The notes under the pieces: model-generated
Seen by the model: only the letters and a program-made list of their open reading frames with translations
The model's database searches: none
What the model was told of the DNA's origin: nothing
DNA from: Branchiostoma floridae
Lineage: Eukaryota > Chordata > Leptocardii > Amphioxiformes > Branchiostomatidae
Assembly: GCF_000003815.2 (NCBI RefSeq)
Contig: NC_049987.1
Location: forward strand, 21,916,125-21,980,124
Direction: 5' to 3'
DNA length: 64,000 bases
Translations under genes and position numbers: made by a program
Shown here: positions 35,260-46,527 of the stretch, piece by piece
Layout of the letters: each line of letters starts with the position of its first letter
Position numbering within the stretch: position 1 is the stretch's first letter

Positions 35260-38200
35260 ATGAACGTAACGAACGATGAACACCCCAAGGCAGTTCTCCG
35301 TGGCCTGAACGAACTGAGGGAGCAGGCAGAGCTGACTGACGTGGTTCTGGAAGTGGAAGGGAGAAGGTAAGTTGGGTAAGTTTGGGGGAGGGTGCAAGAC
35401 AAGGGGGCCGGGCCGGGGGAACAGTATTTTATAATAAAGGTTTTGGATACTTCCTCAAATGATAGAATCTTTGTTCCTATCAAGATGTCAACCACAACCT
35501 CTTTGCTGCAATCTTTAACACATAATTCTTTTACTCAATCAATAGACCAGCCTATGGTTGCCAGACACTTGCAAGACTCATTAACATTTAAGGGCCAAAA
35601 TGTCCCCATCCCATATGAAGGGAAAGTTAGATAGAACTTTATTGCACGACAATTGTACATGGTACAAAGTATGGCAACAACTGTTACATAAAGTACAAAA
35701 TAGAGGTATAGGATAAAGCTTAACATCATAGTTAACATAACAATAAGGGCTAATATGCATAATTCATTCATATAGTATCATAATGAAGTAGGCTAATCAT
35801 TAGCTTCAGTATTCTTTCTAATAGCAAAGCAGTCCTTGATATATTTGCCTATTTTTGCATTATGGGAGTGAGGGTGTATTCAAGAAAACTCTACAACCAG
35901 CCCCTAGATTAGACCCTGATAAACCCCACTCCATAGATATTTAATATTGAGATTAGGCTGAGGGTCCAGTATCCAGGCTATGGATGGACGTTTAATGTAT
36001 AAAATGGTTGTTAATCTGGCATCGCCCTGAAAACTTGGGGTATTTGTTACCACTGGAAAAATGACAATGGAAGATCGACTGGAAATATGATCTCTTCTAG
36101 TTTCCCCTGCCATCGCGCCGTCCTGGCCTCCTGCAGTCCTTACTTCCGTGGCATGTTCACCAGCGGCTACGCGGAGGCCAAACAGGAGAGGATCAGCATC
36201 CAGGGTGTCAGTGAGGTAGCCATGGCAACCATTCTCGGCTATGCCTACACCGGCTGCCTACAGATGGAGCCAGACCAGGTCCAGGCTGTGATGTCTGCAG
36301 CCAGACTGCTACAGGTGAGGATGCTGCTGAGGCCACGGTGGTATGGTGGTATCATTTTGGCGTAAATATTATAGGGTGTTCAGGGCTCGAAATTCACTTT
36401 GGGGATTAGGTCCACTGGTGCACCCAGCTTAAGAAATTATGTGCACCAAAAATTTTTTGGGTGCACCACTTAAATTGAAGTAATAACCTAGTAATAAAAC
36501 TTAGTTACAAGCTATCAAATTCTAAAACAAGTACCATGATAGACATTTTTATTATATTTCTAACACTCATGTCAAGAATATGATGTATACCTGTATACTT
36601 TGACAGTTTGATATCTTTACATACAAAAACCTAAGAATATTTGAAAAAAATTGGGTGCACAGCTTCAATTTTGGGTGCACCTGGGTGCACATGCACCGAG
36701 TATTTCGAGCCCTGGTGTTTGACTCAGAACACAGAGGTCTGGGGTTCGAATACCCTAATAAAGTATGTCATCGATGTTGTGCCCTTGGGAACTGCACTTT
36801 TTACAACTTTCTATGATGGTTGACACTGGTAAAAATGAGTGCCTAGCTTCTGTTCAGGATATCCCTCTTTAATACATGTATTAAATAGGATGTTAAATGG
36901 AGGTCCCGTGTTTGAGGAGAACCACTTTGTGTACGCAGAAGGACCCCTCCACACTTATCGAAAAGAGTTTACAGGTCCTTCTCCATGTGATCATTAGTGG
37001 ATCAAATTAATAGGTCCGGATATGCAGCTTGTACTGTTCAATACAAATCTGGTGTGTTACACCATAAGGGTTTTCTGGGTATTTAAAACTAACAAAGGTT
37101 CTTGTGTTTCCTTACATACATGTAGACCATTAGGTGTAGTGAACTGAATGTGCATGACTATGTCTATTATTACCAGGTGGATTTTGTATGCTGTAAGGCT
37201 GCAGAATACATGAAGAACCATCTAGACGTGTCCAACTGCTCAGATGTGTTGATGTATGCTGACATGCTGGGGGACCAGGCCCTGATGGAGTCCTGTAGTA
37301 CGTATATCGCATCCAGGTCAGTCTAGAACTGCATGATACTCTGACTCAGGGAAGGAAAGGAATTAGTGATCTCGATCCAGTTTTAGCTCACTGAAAAGTT
37401 AGTGGTCGTGACAGAGAGGACAGACGTTATGTACAGTATTTAGTACATGTTCATTGTACCAGGGAAATTTCCCAAGGCTCTTTTTGACAAGCACAATGAA
37501 GCCATGGCTTAACGTCCGGTCCTAAGGACTGCATCAGTAGCGTGCATGTCGGGTGAGCGACACATGTACAGCCGGAATTGAAATTAATGCATCTAGTTCC
37601 AGAGGCTGCTAAACCACTGGGCTACGCACACTATCGGGGCTGTCTCCAGTCACCTTCCATATAGAGAATTTGGATGAGTGCAAAATGCATAAGATTTAGA
37701 TTTAAAATGATAGTCTTCTGTTCTATTTTATGTAACTTTCACAGGTTCAACCAGGTGTCACTGCAATCATCCTTTCTCCAGTTACCACTTCCCCTGCTGC
37801 AACCACTGCTCAACAGGGATGATCTCATGACCAACTCAGAAGACGACGTTGTGCATGCAGCTCTAAGGTGGATTGAGTTTGAGAAAGAACGCTTGCAGAA
37901 CCTTCCTGTCCTCTGCAGTTCCTTCCGTCATTCCTTTATTAGCAGGGAAATTCTCACAGAGCTTGAGAGCAAGCGTCCGTCAACAGACATCAAGTTGGTA
38001 TACAGCGACAGTACAGCCCAGCGGTTAGGACAGACACGTACTGAGATGCAGATTTTTGTTAGGCGCGACTGGCTGGAGATTGCTTCCCCTTATTCTGCTC
38101 CATGCTACGACCCTTTGAGTCGTAAGTTGTACAAGATGGATCTGCCTGACCGCTTGTCAATGACTAACGTTTCAATGGTAGCAACTCCGGATAACGAACT

Positions 38201-39976
38201 TTACTTGGCAGGACACATAAAAAGTGATAGGAAGTTGAGTTTTCGGGAAGCCATGAACGATCCACAGCTGCAGAAGGCCTTCTACCAATACAATCACCTG
38301 CTGAATACCTGGGAATCCAGATGTGAGATGATTTCACCAAGAAATAAGTAGGTACTTTGTCTATGTTTTCAGTAAGGAGAAACATCTTGTTTTTAATGTA
38401 AGCTACATTGCTTTAACTGAGTCAGCTTACAGATGTGCCCTACATACATGGTTGTATGTTGTATGTTGTCATTCTCATATAGGATATTTAGTCATAGCTG
38501 ACGGTGCAAGGGCTTAGGCCGATAACTAATATAGTATTTTACCAAAGTCAATACTGACCAAAGGGACTTTACGAAAGAATAGGCCATTGTCTTATGTCTA
38601 CATTTTAAAGATGCACAAAAAAAAGCATTGGAGACTTATTTTGCATATGTAGCGGACTTTAGTATTGCCATGAAAAACAATTGCTCATCGTTGCAACATT
38701 TATGTTTAGGACTGCATTATAGATATTGATAGCATTAAACATAAGTGTATATAAAGGACCGTTAGGTATAGTGAATTGAGTGTGCAGGGAGAGTAATATG
38801 CTGTATTTGTTTATTACTACCAGATATTACTACCATTCTGTATGTACATGTTTGTAGCTGTAATGAGATCTAAGGTTGTGATAATCCTTTACTATTTTCC
38901 CCAGGTGTAGTCTGGTGTATCTGAAGGGGTACATCTATGNNNNNNNNNNNNNNNNNNNNNNNNNNNNNNNNNNNNNNNNNNNNNNNNNNNNNNNNNNNNN
39001 NNNNNNNNNNNNNNNNNNNNNNNNNNNNNNNNNNNNNNNNNNNNNNNNNNNNNNNNNNNNNNNNNNNNNNNNNNNNNNNNNNNNNNNNNNNNNNNNNNNN
39101 NNNNNNNNNNNNNNNNNNNNNNNNNNNNNNNNNNNNNNNNNNNNNNNNNNNNNNNNNNNNNNNNNNNNNNNNNNNNNNNNNNNNNNNNNNNNNNNNNNNN
39201 NNNNNNNNNNNNNNNNNNNNNTGCTGTGTGCCTGGATGACAGCATCTATGTGCTGAGTTGGAAAGATTGCTACTGCTTCAGCCCCACAGAGACTTCGTTG
39301 GAATAAAATTGCGGACGCACTTGGATACCCAGTGGACCGACAGGTTGTCGTATACGAGCGGCGCATCTACAGTCTCGTGGAGAGGTACGAGACTGAGGCA
39401 TTCGTACATGTGTACAGCCCTGAAGACAACACATGGAAACCCTCTGGTAATGGCATGAGTTTTACCTGCGACTATGCAACGCTGTTAGTGTACAACAGTA
39501 TCCTGTACCTTATCACAGTACCTGTCTCAGATGTGCATACCCACTGGACATTGCTGCAAAGGAGAGATTGGCCTCCGATTAACATGTACAAGTACCAGAA
39601 ATCCAATGACTCTTGGTCAAAGCAGGACAGGAAAGACAGCATGGTTCCGCCCATCTCGCGGTGGATGTGTGCTGGGAGTACCACTATCACAAAATGCGTA
39701 TGCCTGGTGGCGCCGATGATACCAACCGCTCTGGGAGATGCAAGTTCATTCAAGGACAAACAGAAATTCATGGAAGGAAGTTCATTCCAGGACAACCATT
39801 TATGAGCTGAACTGGACATGTATGGTGAAGAGGGTGAGAACTCTTCCACAGATTCCTTCAACCATGAAATTATGCCAGACGAGCTATACAACAACAGTGA
39901 GGACAGCAGTTCAGACCAGGAGAGTGCTGATGGTGACGGAGACAGGGAGGTTGGAAATGATGATGGGGACACCTGA
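35260..39976 (+). CDS. BTB-BACK-Kelch (KLHL-type) protein, five exons visible, gap and frame break
   Basis: KLHL proteins are substrate adaptors of Cullin-3 ubiquitin ligases. Exons: 35260-35366 (ATG; BTB start, LTDVVLEVEGRR), 36101-36314 (BTB core FPCHRAVLAS..YFRGMF), 37177-37316 (BACK start VDFVCCKAAEYM), 37745-38347 (rest of BACK, ALRWIEFEKERLQNLP, then linker) and 38905 onward (Kelch repeats, CSLVYLKGYIY), entering the gap at 38940 and resuming at 39222. All junctions are GT-AG and keep frame. One extra T near 39298 breaks the frame: TETS runs into LE-stop, whereas skipping one base gives SWNKIADALGYPVDRQV, a normal Kelch-blade sequence. The frame then meets TGA at 39803-39805. After it the same frame stays open 56 more codons, acidic and Ser-rich (NSSTDSFNHE.., DSSSDQESADGDGD), to a second TGA at 39976. 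The true end is therefore either 39805 or 39976. An hAT-like MITE sits in intron 2. Confidence 0.85.
36381..36714. mobile_element. hAT-like MITE, copy 2, in the Kelch gene intron
   Basis: Ends CAGGGCTCGAAATT and ATTTCGAGCCCTG with subterminal 'gggtgcacc' motifs. It is 334 bp long and opposite in orientation to 20207-20564. GTGTT occurs immediately on both sides, a possible remnant of target duplication (shorter than the 8 bp normal for hAT). It lies wholly within intron 2 and does not touch the splice sites. Confidence 0.7.
38940..39221. other. Assembly gap (282 N) inside the Kelch exon
   Basis: Hides about 94 codons of Kelch repeats if the size is correct; frame across the gap cannot be verified. 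Confidence 0.95.
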
Positions 39977-40176
39977 GCTGCCATCTGTGCAGTTCTCACC
40001 AGCTCAGTTGAGCATAGGGAGTCCCTACACTGTGATTTGTATCCCCTTTGCTGTCATCATCACCTGATGGTCATCATAGCGTTCCATGCCAGTACTGCAG
40101 CCAGGCCATGGCTGTGATTTGGTCCCTACATACATTGTATTTCAACCAGTGTAGGGTCTTTTCTATTGTTTTGAAA

Positions 40177-40655
40177 TAAGGCCACATTGACTTGATTATA
40201 TGGATGACATCCGCGCTCGCACCAATTTTCGGCCATTTCCAAAAAAAAAAAAAGTTTTCGACCACACAATAAACTGTGCAAAGCAGCTGTAAAATGAGCA
40301 CAAATATTCCGTAGATTGAAAAAAAGTATCAGAAAACAGATAACTAATGCCATATATAGAATGCCAAAATGAATCTAAAGTCAAAGAATAAGATGTGAAA
40401 GGACGGAAAGAAAAAAAAAATCTATTGTTGGTTGGGGGAGGTACCAGTACAGAAAATTCAGGTCCAGAGGATCATGGTATACCGTGGTACCATACTATGT
40501 GTGTTAAGTCCTATGTTCAACCTTCCTGGCCACTTTGATTTCATACTGAAGGCAACTTTTTTTTTTTGGCCAAACTTTTTTTTTATTCGCTCGCTCGCAT
40601 CAGTTCTGGAGTTCCCGGAGGATGTCATCCATATAATCAAATCAACATGGCCTAA
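40177..40655. mobile_element. MITE family C, copy 3 (~480 bp)
   Basis: Left 'taaggccacattgacttgat' then 'tatggatgacatcc' and 'gcgctcgcaccaattttcgg'. Right 'gaggatgtcatccatataat' then 'caacatggcctaa', preceded by 'cgctcgctcgcatcag'. Terminal inverted repeats extend about 70-80 bp. It lies just downstream of the Kelch gene's last codon. Confidence 0.75.
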
Positions 40656-42150
40656 CAGTAAAAACTGTTGGCTTAATTTCAGTAAAATTTGGCCCTCTTC
40701 TGAGGGTTACAAATTTTCAGGAGGAGGGTGCTTATGCCTGGGAGGCTTGCCATGTGGCTTTGCCATGCTAAGATGCCCCCTATGCTGTTAAAAACAATCC
40801 TGGTGAGAAACCTGCAATGGAAGATGTTTCCAAAGGTTGTAAAGCAGCCCTAGATAAACAGATATTGAATTTTTTAAAGCAGTCACTGCTTTTTGCTCAG
40901 AAAGAATCCATAGCAAACATGCTATTTTACAAGTGTAACATTCTTACATAATTACAGCACCAGTAATCATATCCAAGAACAAGACAAAAGGAGTCTGGGT
41001 ACCATCCTGAGTAACATCATCCATATATAGAAACAGCTGGCTCCATCTTTTCCTGGTAGCAAGCGAAAAGATTGAGTCAGCAGTTACGACGTACGAAGGA
41101 TAGCACCCAGGCTACGGCAGAGGAGGAAGTTACCAGAATCTTGACAGAATCAGGGCAGGTAGTATATATTAGATTCCATTGTATGAAGCATCAATGAGTT
41201 GTTAACTTGTTCTTGTTATTTGTTTGTACTAAATTCCCCTACATTATGTTTTAATTTCATTTTTGTGGTCCATTCAGTGATTCACAGTTTCCTTGCACTA
41301 CTAGTAGTAGGAGAGTAGCTGAGTTCAGTCTTGTAAATTATTGTCAGCTGTTTTTGAGTGTGACTATATTGAACCATCAAAGATGTTACGCAAGGACAAT
41401 TACATTGACAAGACTAAAAGAAAAACTGCCTTGTTTGTTCTGTTTTATTATTCATCACTGGCTAGCTATAGCCTCCGTTGCAGGCACCGACCGTCTGACT
41501 TTTTTCAATAACTAAACGCAGTTTACCTATAGTTACCGGCTTCTGGTGGGCGGTTCATCCTGTTCCTTTCAAGCATGACATCAGAACCTAGTGTCTACCA
41601 GAGGACTGCTCGTAGTTGTTGAAATAAAAGACCGACGGGGGCTTTTGCGGAGACTACTCCTGTACTACTACCCCTTTCTACTTGGGTACAGGTGACCGCT
41701 GAGTGACCAAAGATTTCATAGATAGCCCAACAAATTCCAGAGATAAAGAACGACTTGGGTTTTTTAAACATTCTATGTGCTGTGTTGTCGGTCAAATCAT
41801 ACTTTTACATATTGTATCATATTCGAATAATGAAAGGGGTCGGGGTGGTTTCACATGTGCGTATACATTCAAGTCATTATGAGAATTCTTAGCCTCTACC
41901 AGGCTCCACAGGTCACTGGAAAAATAGTAGAAATTGGACAAATATGTATGTCCAATTTCCGTGGAGCCTGGCACAGGCCTCATACGGACCTCATATACGG
42001 ACTTGAATATATACGGCATTATACGAACGTGTGAGCCCACCCTTGCACACGTCCAATTCTGGTCGCTGTCTAGTGGAAAGGGGATCTAAAGCGTCTTTGA
42101 TTCTCCAGTACCTCTACATGAATTTGATCGCAGCAAGGTCTGAGACAGTA
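40656..42150. other. Intergenic, no gene seen
   Basis: Several short ORFs. A local inverted pair ('aggctccacaggtcactgga' near 41899, 'gtggagcctggcacagg' near 41961) suggests a small foldback. No gene signals. Confidence 0.4.
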
Positions 42151-43029
42151 CTAGGTGTTCAGAATCGGCGTAGTCTCGCTCAGGCTGCCGTAAGGGCCAT
42201 GCCTCCTCCTTCGGCCGAATCGGTAGGCCAGCACGGGGCCGACCACAGCCAGGCAGGCGACCACTGCCAGTGCGGACACAGTCGCGACCTGTCCCGGGGG
42301 AAGCTTACCACCGGTCCGCGGCGCCGGGGTGAGAACAGCTTCTGGAACAGCTGTCGTGGTGGGGATAGCTTCTGGGAACAGCGTCGTGCCTGCAGGAATG
42401 TGAATTAAGTCAATGTATAGCCTGATAACCATCGTGAGCTTGTCACTATCTCTGCAGTGCTAGGGGTGATGGCCGCCCGCCCGGTTCATTAGCGCGAGCC
42501 GGCGAATTCTTAAGGTTTCAAGGTTGGCTAAATTGGCATTTTGACTTTCCATTGTTTTCTCATTAATGAAATAAGAAAGAATGGAGCCGTAACGAATATT
42601 GATAGATGGGCATGAAACAATTCTAAATCTGATTTTTGGGGCCATATGGATGTCGTATTAGGTTTTATTGCCCGTAATATTATTTTGGTACATTGGCACT
42701 TTGGTACATACCACTGCAATGAAGCTATGTTTTTCATGTGCATAATGATGAAAGCTACACTGACTCACATTTGCGCCACTTGCCATATATGATATCCCGC
42801 TGAAATTAATGTCATTTATGTATAGCTACGTAAAAAAACTTACCAAGCCCGTCACAGGGAAAGATGTTGCAGGTTTTGTAGTCTAGGTTGTCCCCCATGC
42901 AGAACTGGCCCCCGCCAGAGTTTACCGGGTTGTCGCAGGCGCGTTTCCTCCCGCTAGACCCACCGCCGCACCGAGCCGGGCAGGCCGACCAGCCGGTCCA
43001 GCAGCTCCAGCTCCCGTCGACGTCTTCTA
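42151..43029 (-). CDS. TSP1-domain single-pass membrane protein, last two exons
   Basis: Exon 43029-42844 (186 nt, phase 1 at both ends) encodes a complete thrombospondin type 1 repeat: GSWSCWTGWSACPARCGGG, then RKRACDNP, then CNIFPC. It shows the W..W, R-layer and six-cysteine pattern of these extracellular modules. It is bounded by an AG acceptor and a GTAAGT donor. Exon 42389-42151 joins in frame (G|GC). It adds a Thr/Pro-rich stalk (GTTLFPEAIPTTTAVPEA), a transmembrane segment (VATVSALAVVACLAVVGPVL), a basic stop-transfer RFGRRRR and a short cytoplasmic tail ending TTPILNT-stop. The protein is therefore a type I receptor-like molecule with TSP1 next to the membrane. Upstream exons (signal peptide, other ectodomains) are not recognised; some may lie in or beyond the gap at 43480. 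Phase 1-1 exons are the usual currency of shuffled extracellular modules. Confidence 0.8.
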
Positions 43030-43479
43030 CTGCACCGATAAGGATAGAGTGGAGGGGTGTCGTGTTTAGATAAGTCGAGACTAATGTACACAGGGACGGG
43101 GGGCGTTATAGTTATAGACTTCCATATACCTGTGACCTATTTCTGGAATCACTTGTCTATCTTCATGTACACTTTGTAGAAATGCTTATAGACTCTTATC
43201 TACATGTGAACGCCTGCGAACGTCTATGTGAACGCCTGCCGATATAGTGTGTTTATTTTCTAATATCCAATATCTGGTCGACTGATTTTTTTTCAGTCCG
43301 TTTTTTTTCGGACCGGTCCATAAGATACACAGTTTTGTACGGTATGATGTACTGTCTCACACCTAGCTTAGCCCGGAATCATGATCATGCATCGGGGAGC
43401 AGTTAACTTTTTCACCTCTCGGCGTCCCGTGGGACCCCCATGTCTACCGCCTCCTGGTCAGTACGTCTCACAGACGCTC

Positions 43480-43579
43480 NNNNNNNNNNNNNNNNNNNNN
43501 NNNNNNNNNNNNNNNNNNNNNNNNNNNNNNNNNNNNNNNNNNNNNNNNNNNNNNNNNNNNNNNNNNNNNNNNNNNNNNN
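43480..43579. other. Assembly gap (100 N)
   Basis: A placeholder gap. On its minus-strand downstream side the frame SVRRTDQEAVDMGVPRDAER ends at a GTGAAA donor (about 43420), so part of an exon of the TSP1 gene may be hidden here. This is weak. Confidence 0.9.
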
Positions 43580-43993
43580 GAGTCCACACCTTATGGACGA
43601 TGCCTAGGACAGCATGTGAAGTGTCTGGAGCGGTTCACGCTTGCAAACATGCTTTGCTTTGCATTGTTTAAAACTGTAGCGGAAAATTTGGTTGGATTTA
43701 ACGAACGACGGGCGGGGGATGGAAACAATTCAGGTCGCTTTTTGAAAAAAATACAAAATCGTTGGCACTATTCATGACTGGGTACAAGGCATTAACACGG
43801 TTATGTAACGCCCATTAAGACATTTACAACCTCATAGAACAAACAGAGACGATGTCTTCTATCGGCATCCGTCCATTATAGTTTCCCGAGCCAGCTCTTG
43901 CCGTCATGACGAGTACGACAATTTCATTATCGGCGCTTCTTGTTCAGACCTCACACTGTATTCACAGACCTAGACATTTATATTGATAATGTC

Positions 43994-44635
43994 ATGAAAT
44001 TTGCGAAACAAGTTCTTCTCGCCGTTTTTCTTTCACACGGTAAGATACCTCCTCTTGCCATGCGTTTCTTTCCTCTCTGTAGAAAGCTTTTCCTCTCATT
44101 TTTATACCCCCTTTGGCGTGCCATAAACCGGCGGGAAACTAACCAATTATGAAATTTCATGTCATGTCGCCCTACTTGCTCTCATTCAGCTCCGCTTGCG
44201 CATGCTTTCGAAGAGAGTTGGAAATATATGATTCTAGAACACAAACCAAGCTTTATCCTTGTCCTAATTCACGACCTTCCACGACCGCTGGCGTTTTATT
44301 ATCGTGTCTGCATTCTCCCAAATCCGTTTTTTTGTACGGAGTCGGTACTTACCACTTACGGATCCCAAAATTTACCCACGTTTTTGCACGTAAATGGCAC
44401 ACAGTTTCAAGTACGGCGGGTGTCACTGGTTTTATGCAAGCAGTCCAGCATTCGTGTGATCAATTGTAAACAAAGCTATCAGTCCGTATCTCTGAGCTTA
44501 AAACCGTTTTCAAACAATGTCTTGCGTTCAAAGTTATGTAGTAGGCATCCTTACATCTTCTCAGATGCAAAACCCAAAACAGTTAAGAGTGTTCACAATT
44601 TCTCCCCAGGTTTGGAGCTAGGGATTATTAGGTAG
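43994..44635 (+). CDS. Candidate secreted protein, two exons, unknown family
   Basis: Exon 1 (43994-44039) reads MKFAKQVLLAVFLSH plus one base and ends at GTAAGA. An acceptor CATTCAG ends at 44189, and exon 2 (44190-44635) continues in phase 1, giving APLAHA then FEESWKYMILEH. The joined N terminus is a textbook signal peptide with an A-x-A cleavage site formed across the splice. The mature part, about 142 residues, has five cysteines, one N-glycosylation sequon (NGT) and no domain I recognise. It ends in GIIR-stop. Against it: codon use is unbiased, the acceptor lacks a long pyrimidine tract, and the frame also stays open upstream of the acceptor. ATGTCATGA at 43991 forms a minimal overlapping upstream ORF. 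It lies on the opposite strand to the TSP1 gene. Confidence 0.4.
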
Positions 44636-45796
44636 GGTCTGGTTAATAATGCCATTTGTGCATTGTAAAACGAGATTCATCGTTCAAATGTCTTACTTGG
44701 CACGTTGAACAAGTGACACATGGATAAAATCCAACAAGAATTATGTCAACTTAATGATGAACGAACCCGGCTATACCTACCAAAAGGCAAGGCGGCCAAC
44801 AGGTGGTCACAGAGCTATCGTGCCTTCTATCCACCAAAATGACGATTTCACATGTCAAATTGCGTCTTATGAGCTATCAAATGTTTAAGCTATTCACAAT
44901 TGCTGAAAAGTACAAATAATGTCGTTACCTGTTGATTCGAACATGATAGAACTGCACATTTGAGTGTCGCCGTGATGTGAGTTTAGTTATATGTTTGTCT
45001 TACTTTCACATAGTAACCCAGTTAGCTTAACTCGTACGTGAATTTAGCTAGCTTGGGATGTCAAATGACGACTATATTCAGTCATGAATACAGCAGCTGG
45101 ATTAGACAGAAATCCGACTCTATGACATCGATCGATATCGAACACATTCTGGTCTCGCGCCATCATCAAAACGCGTTCTAATGGCTGCTTTCTGCAGAGA
45201 CGATTCGGAGTTAATTTCAACCACGGTACGGTGGAATTACGCCATTCTTTCTAAAACGCGAACAAATTGGCATTTGTGAACGAAATTTTCTGTAAAGTAG
45301 CTTCGTAATATGACCTACCTGTGCTATTGATAGCTCTGATCTTTCTTTATTCCCCGAAAATAACAGTCGAATAAACTGTCTTCAATTTTCACAAAGCGCA
45401 AAAGTGCATCATTTTTAGAAACTCTGATAGCGTATAATACTGTGTTACTTGGAATGAAATCAGTTGTTAGATACCCTACACATTTTCATTCTTTTTTGTT
45501 GAACAAATTTATCAGGAACTTGTCAATATTACGTGTGAATCCTGTAATGTGCAACATATACCCAAGGTGCAGAAACACCTACGCTTGGCAGAATGGGCGT
45601 CTTTTTCCATCATATAAAAGACATTTTACACATCGACTGGCCTACTTTGCAATACACCGTACGCTGTGAAAATACACATATCATAAGAAAATCCCCTTTC
45701 CGTATCTTCAAGAGATCCACTCGCCCACTGTGCGTCAACACAAAAAAGTGCGTCAACTCAAGGTTAGTCTACGGATATACAAAAAGTAATCCTTTC
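44636..45796. other. Intergenic, no gene seen
   Basis: AT-rich sequence; ORFs at 45442-45669 and 45593-45895 have no features beyond length, and the latter runs into the tandem array. Confidence 0.4.
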
Positions 45797-46527
45797 TCTC
45801 AAAAGAGCAAAATATGCATACATAGTTTCAGAAAATTATTGCGCACCCAAAAAAGTTTGTCCGAAGGAAATCGGACATTGTATCGCGGCATCTGAATTTT
45901 GAGGTCAAAAACCGTGTTTTTGGCTCAGAAGAGCAAAATAAGCATTTTTGATAGAAAATGTGCATACATAGTTTCAAAAAATTATTGCGCACCCAAAAAA
46001 GTTTGTCCGAAGGAAATCGGACATTGTATCGCGATATCTGAATTTTGGGGTCAAAAACCGTGTTTTTGGCTCAGAAGAGCAAAATAAGCATTTTTGATAG
46101 AAAATGTGCATACATACTTTCAGAAAATTATTGCGCACCCAAAAAAGTTTGTCCGAAGGAAATCGGACATTGTATCGCGATATCTGAATTTTGGGGTCAA
46201 AAACCGTGTTTTTGGCTCAGAAGAGCAAAATAAGCATTTTTGATAGAAAATGTGCATACATAGTTTCAGAATATTATTGCGCACCCAAAAAAGTTTGTCC
46301 GAAGGATATCGGACATTGTATCGCGACATCTGAATTTTGGGGTAAAAAACCGTGTTTTTGGCTCAGAAGAGCAAAATAAGCATTTTTGATAGAAAATGTG
46401 CATACATAGTTTCAGAATATTATTGCGCACCCAAAAAAGTTTGTCCGAAGGAAATCGGACATTGTATCGCGATATCTGAATTTTTGGATGTTTTTGCCTC
46501 AGAAGAGCTCATTAAGCATTTTTGTAA
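45797..46527. repeat. 146-bp tandem array, about five units
   Basis: The anchor 'gcgcacccaaaaaagtttgt' starts at 45841, 45987, 46133, 46279 and 46425, exactly 146 bp each time. Complete units differ by only a few substitutions. The first unit lacks about 21 bp ('catttttgatagaaaatg' region) and the last decays after 46480. Because 146 is not a multiple of three, overlapping 62-codon ORFs appear in successive units; these are by-products, not genes. Confidence 0.95.

Noticed and set aside
39472-39999. 175-codon minus-strand ORF
   Set aside because: It is the antisense of the Kelch exon; Ser/Pro/Leu-rich shadow without a domain.
45797-46527. CRISPR array
   Set aside because: The whole 146-bp unit repeats without unique spacers, and the DNA is animal nuclear sequence.
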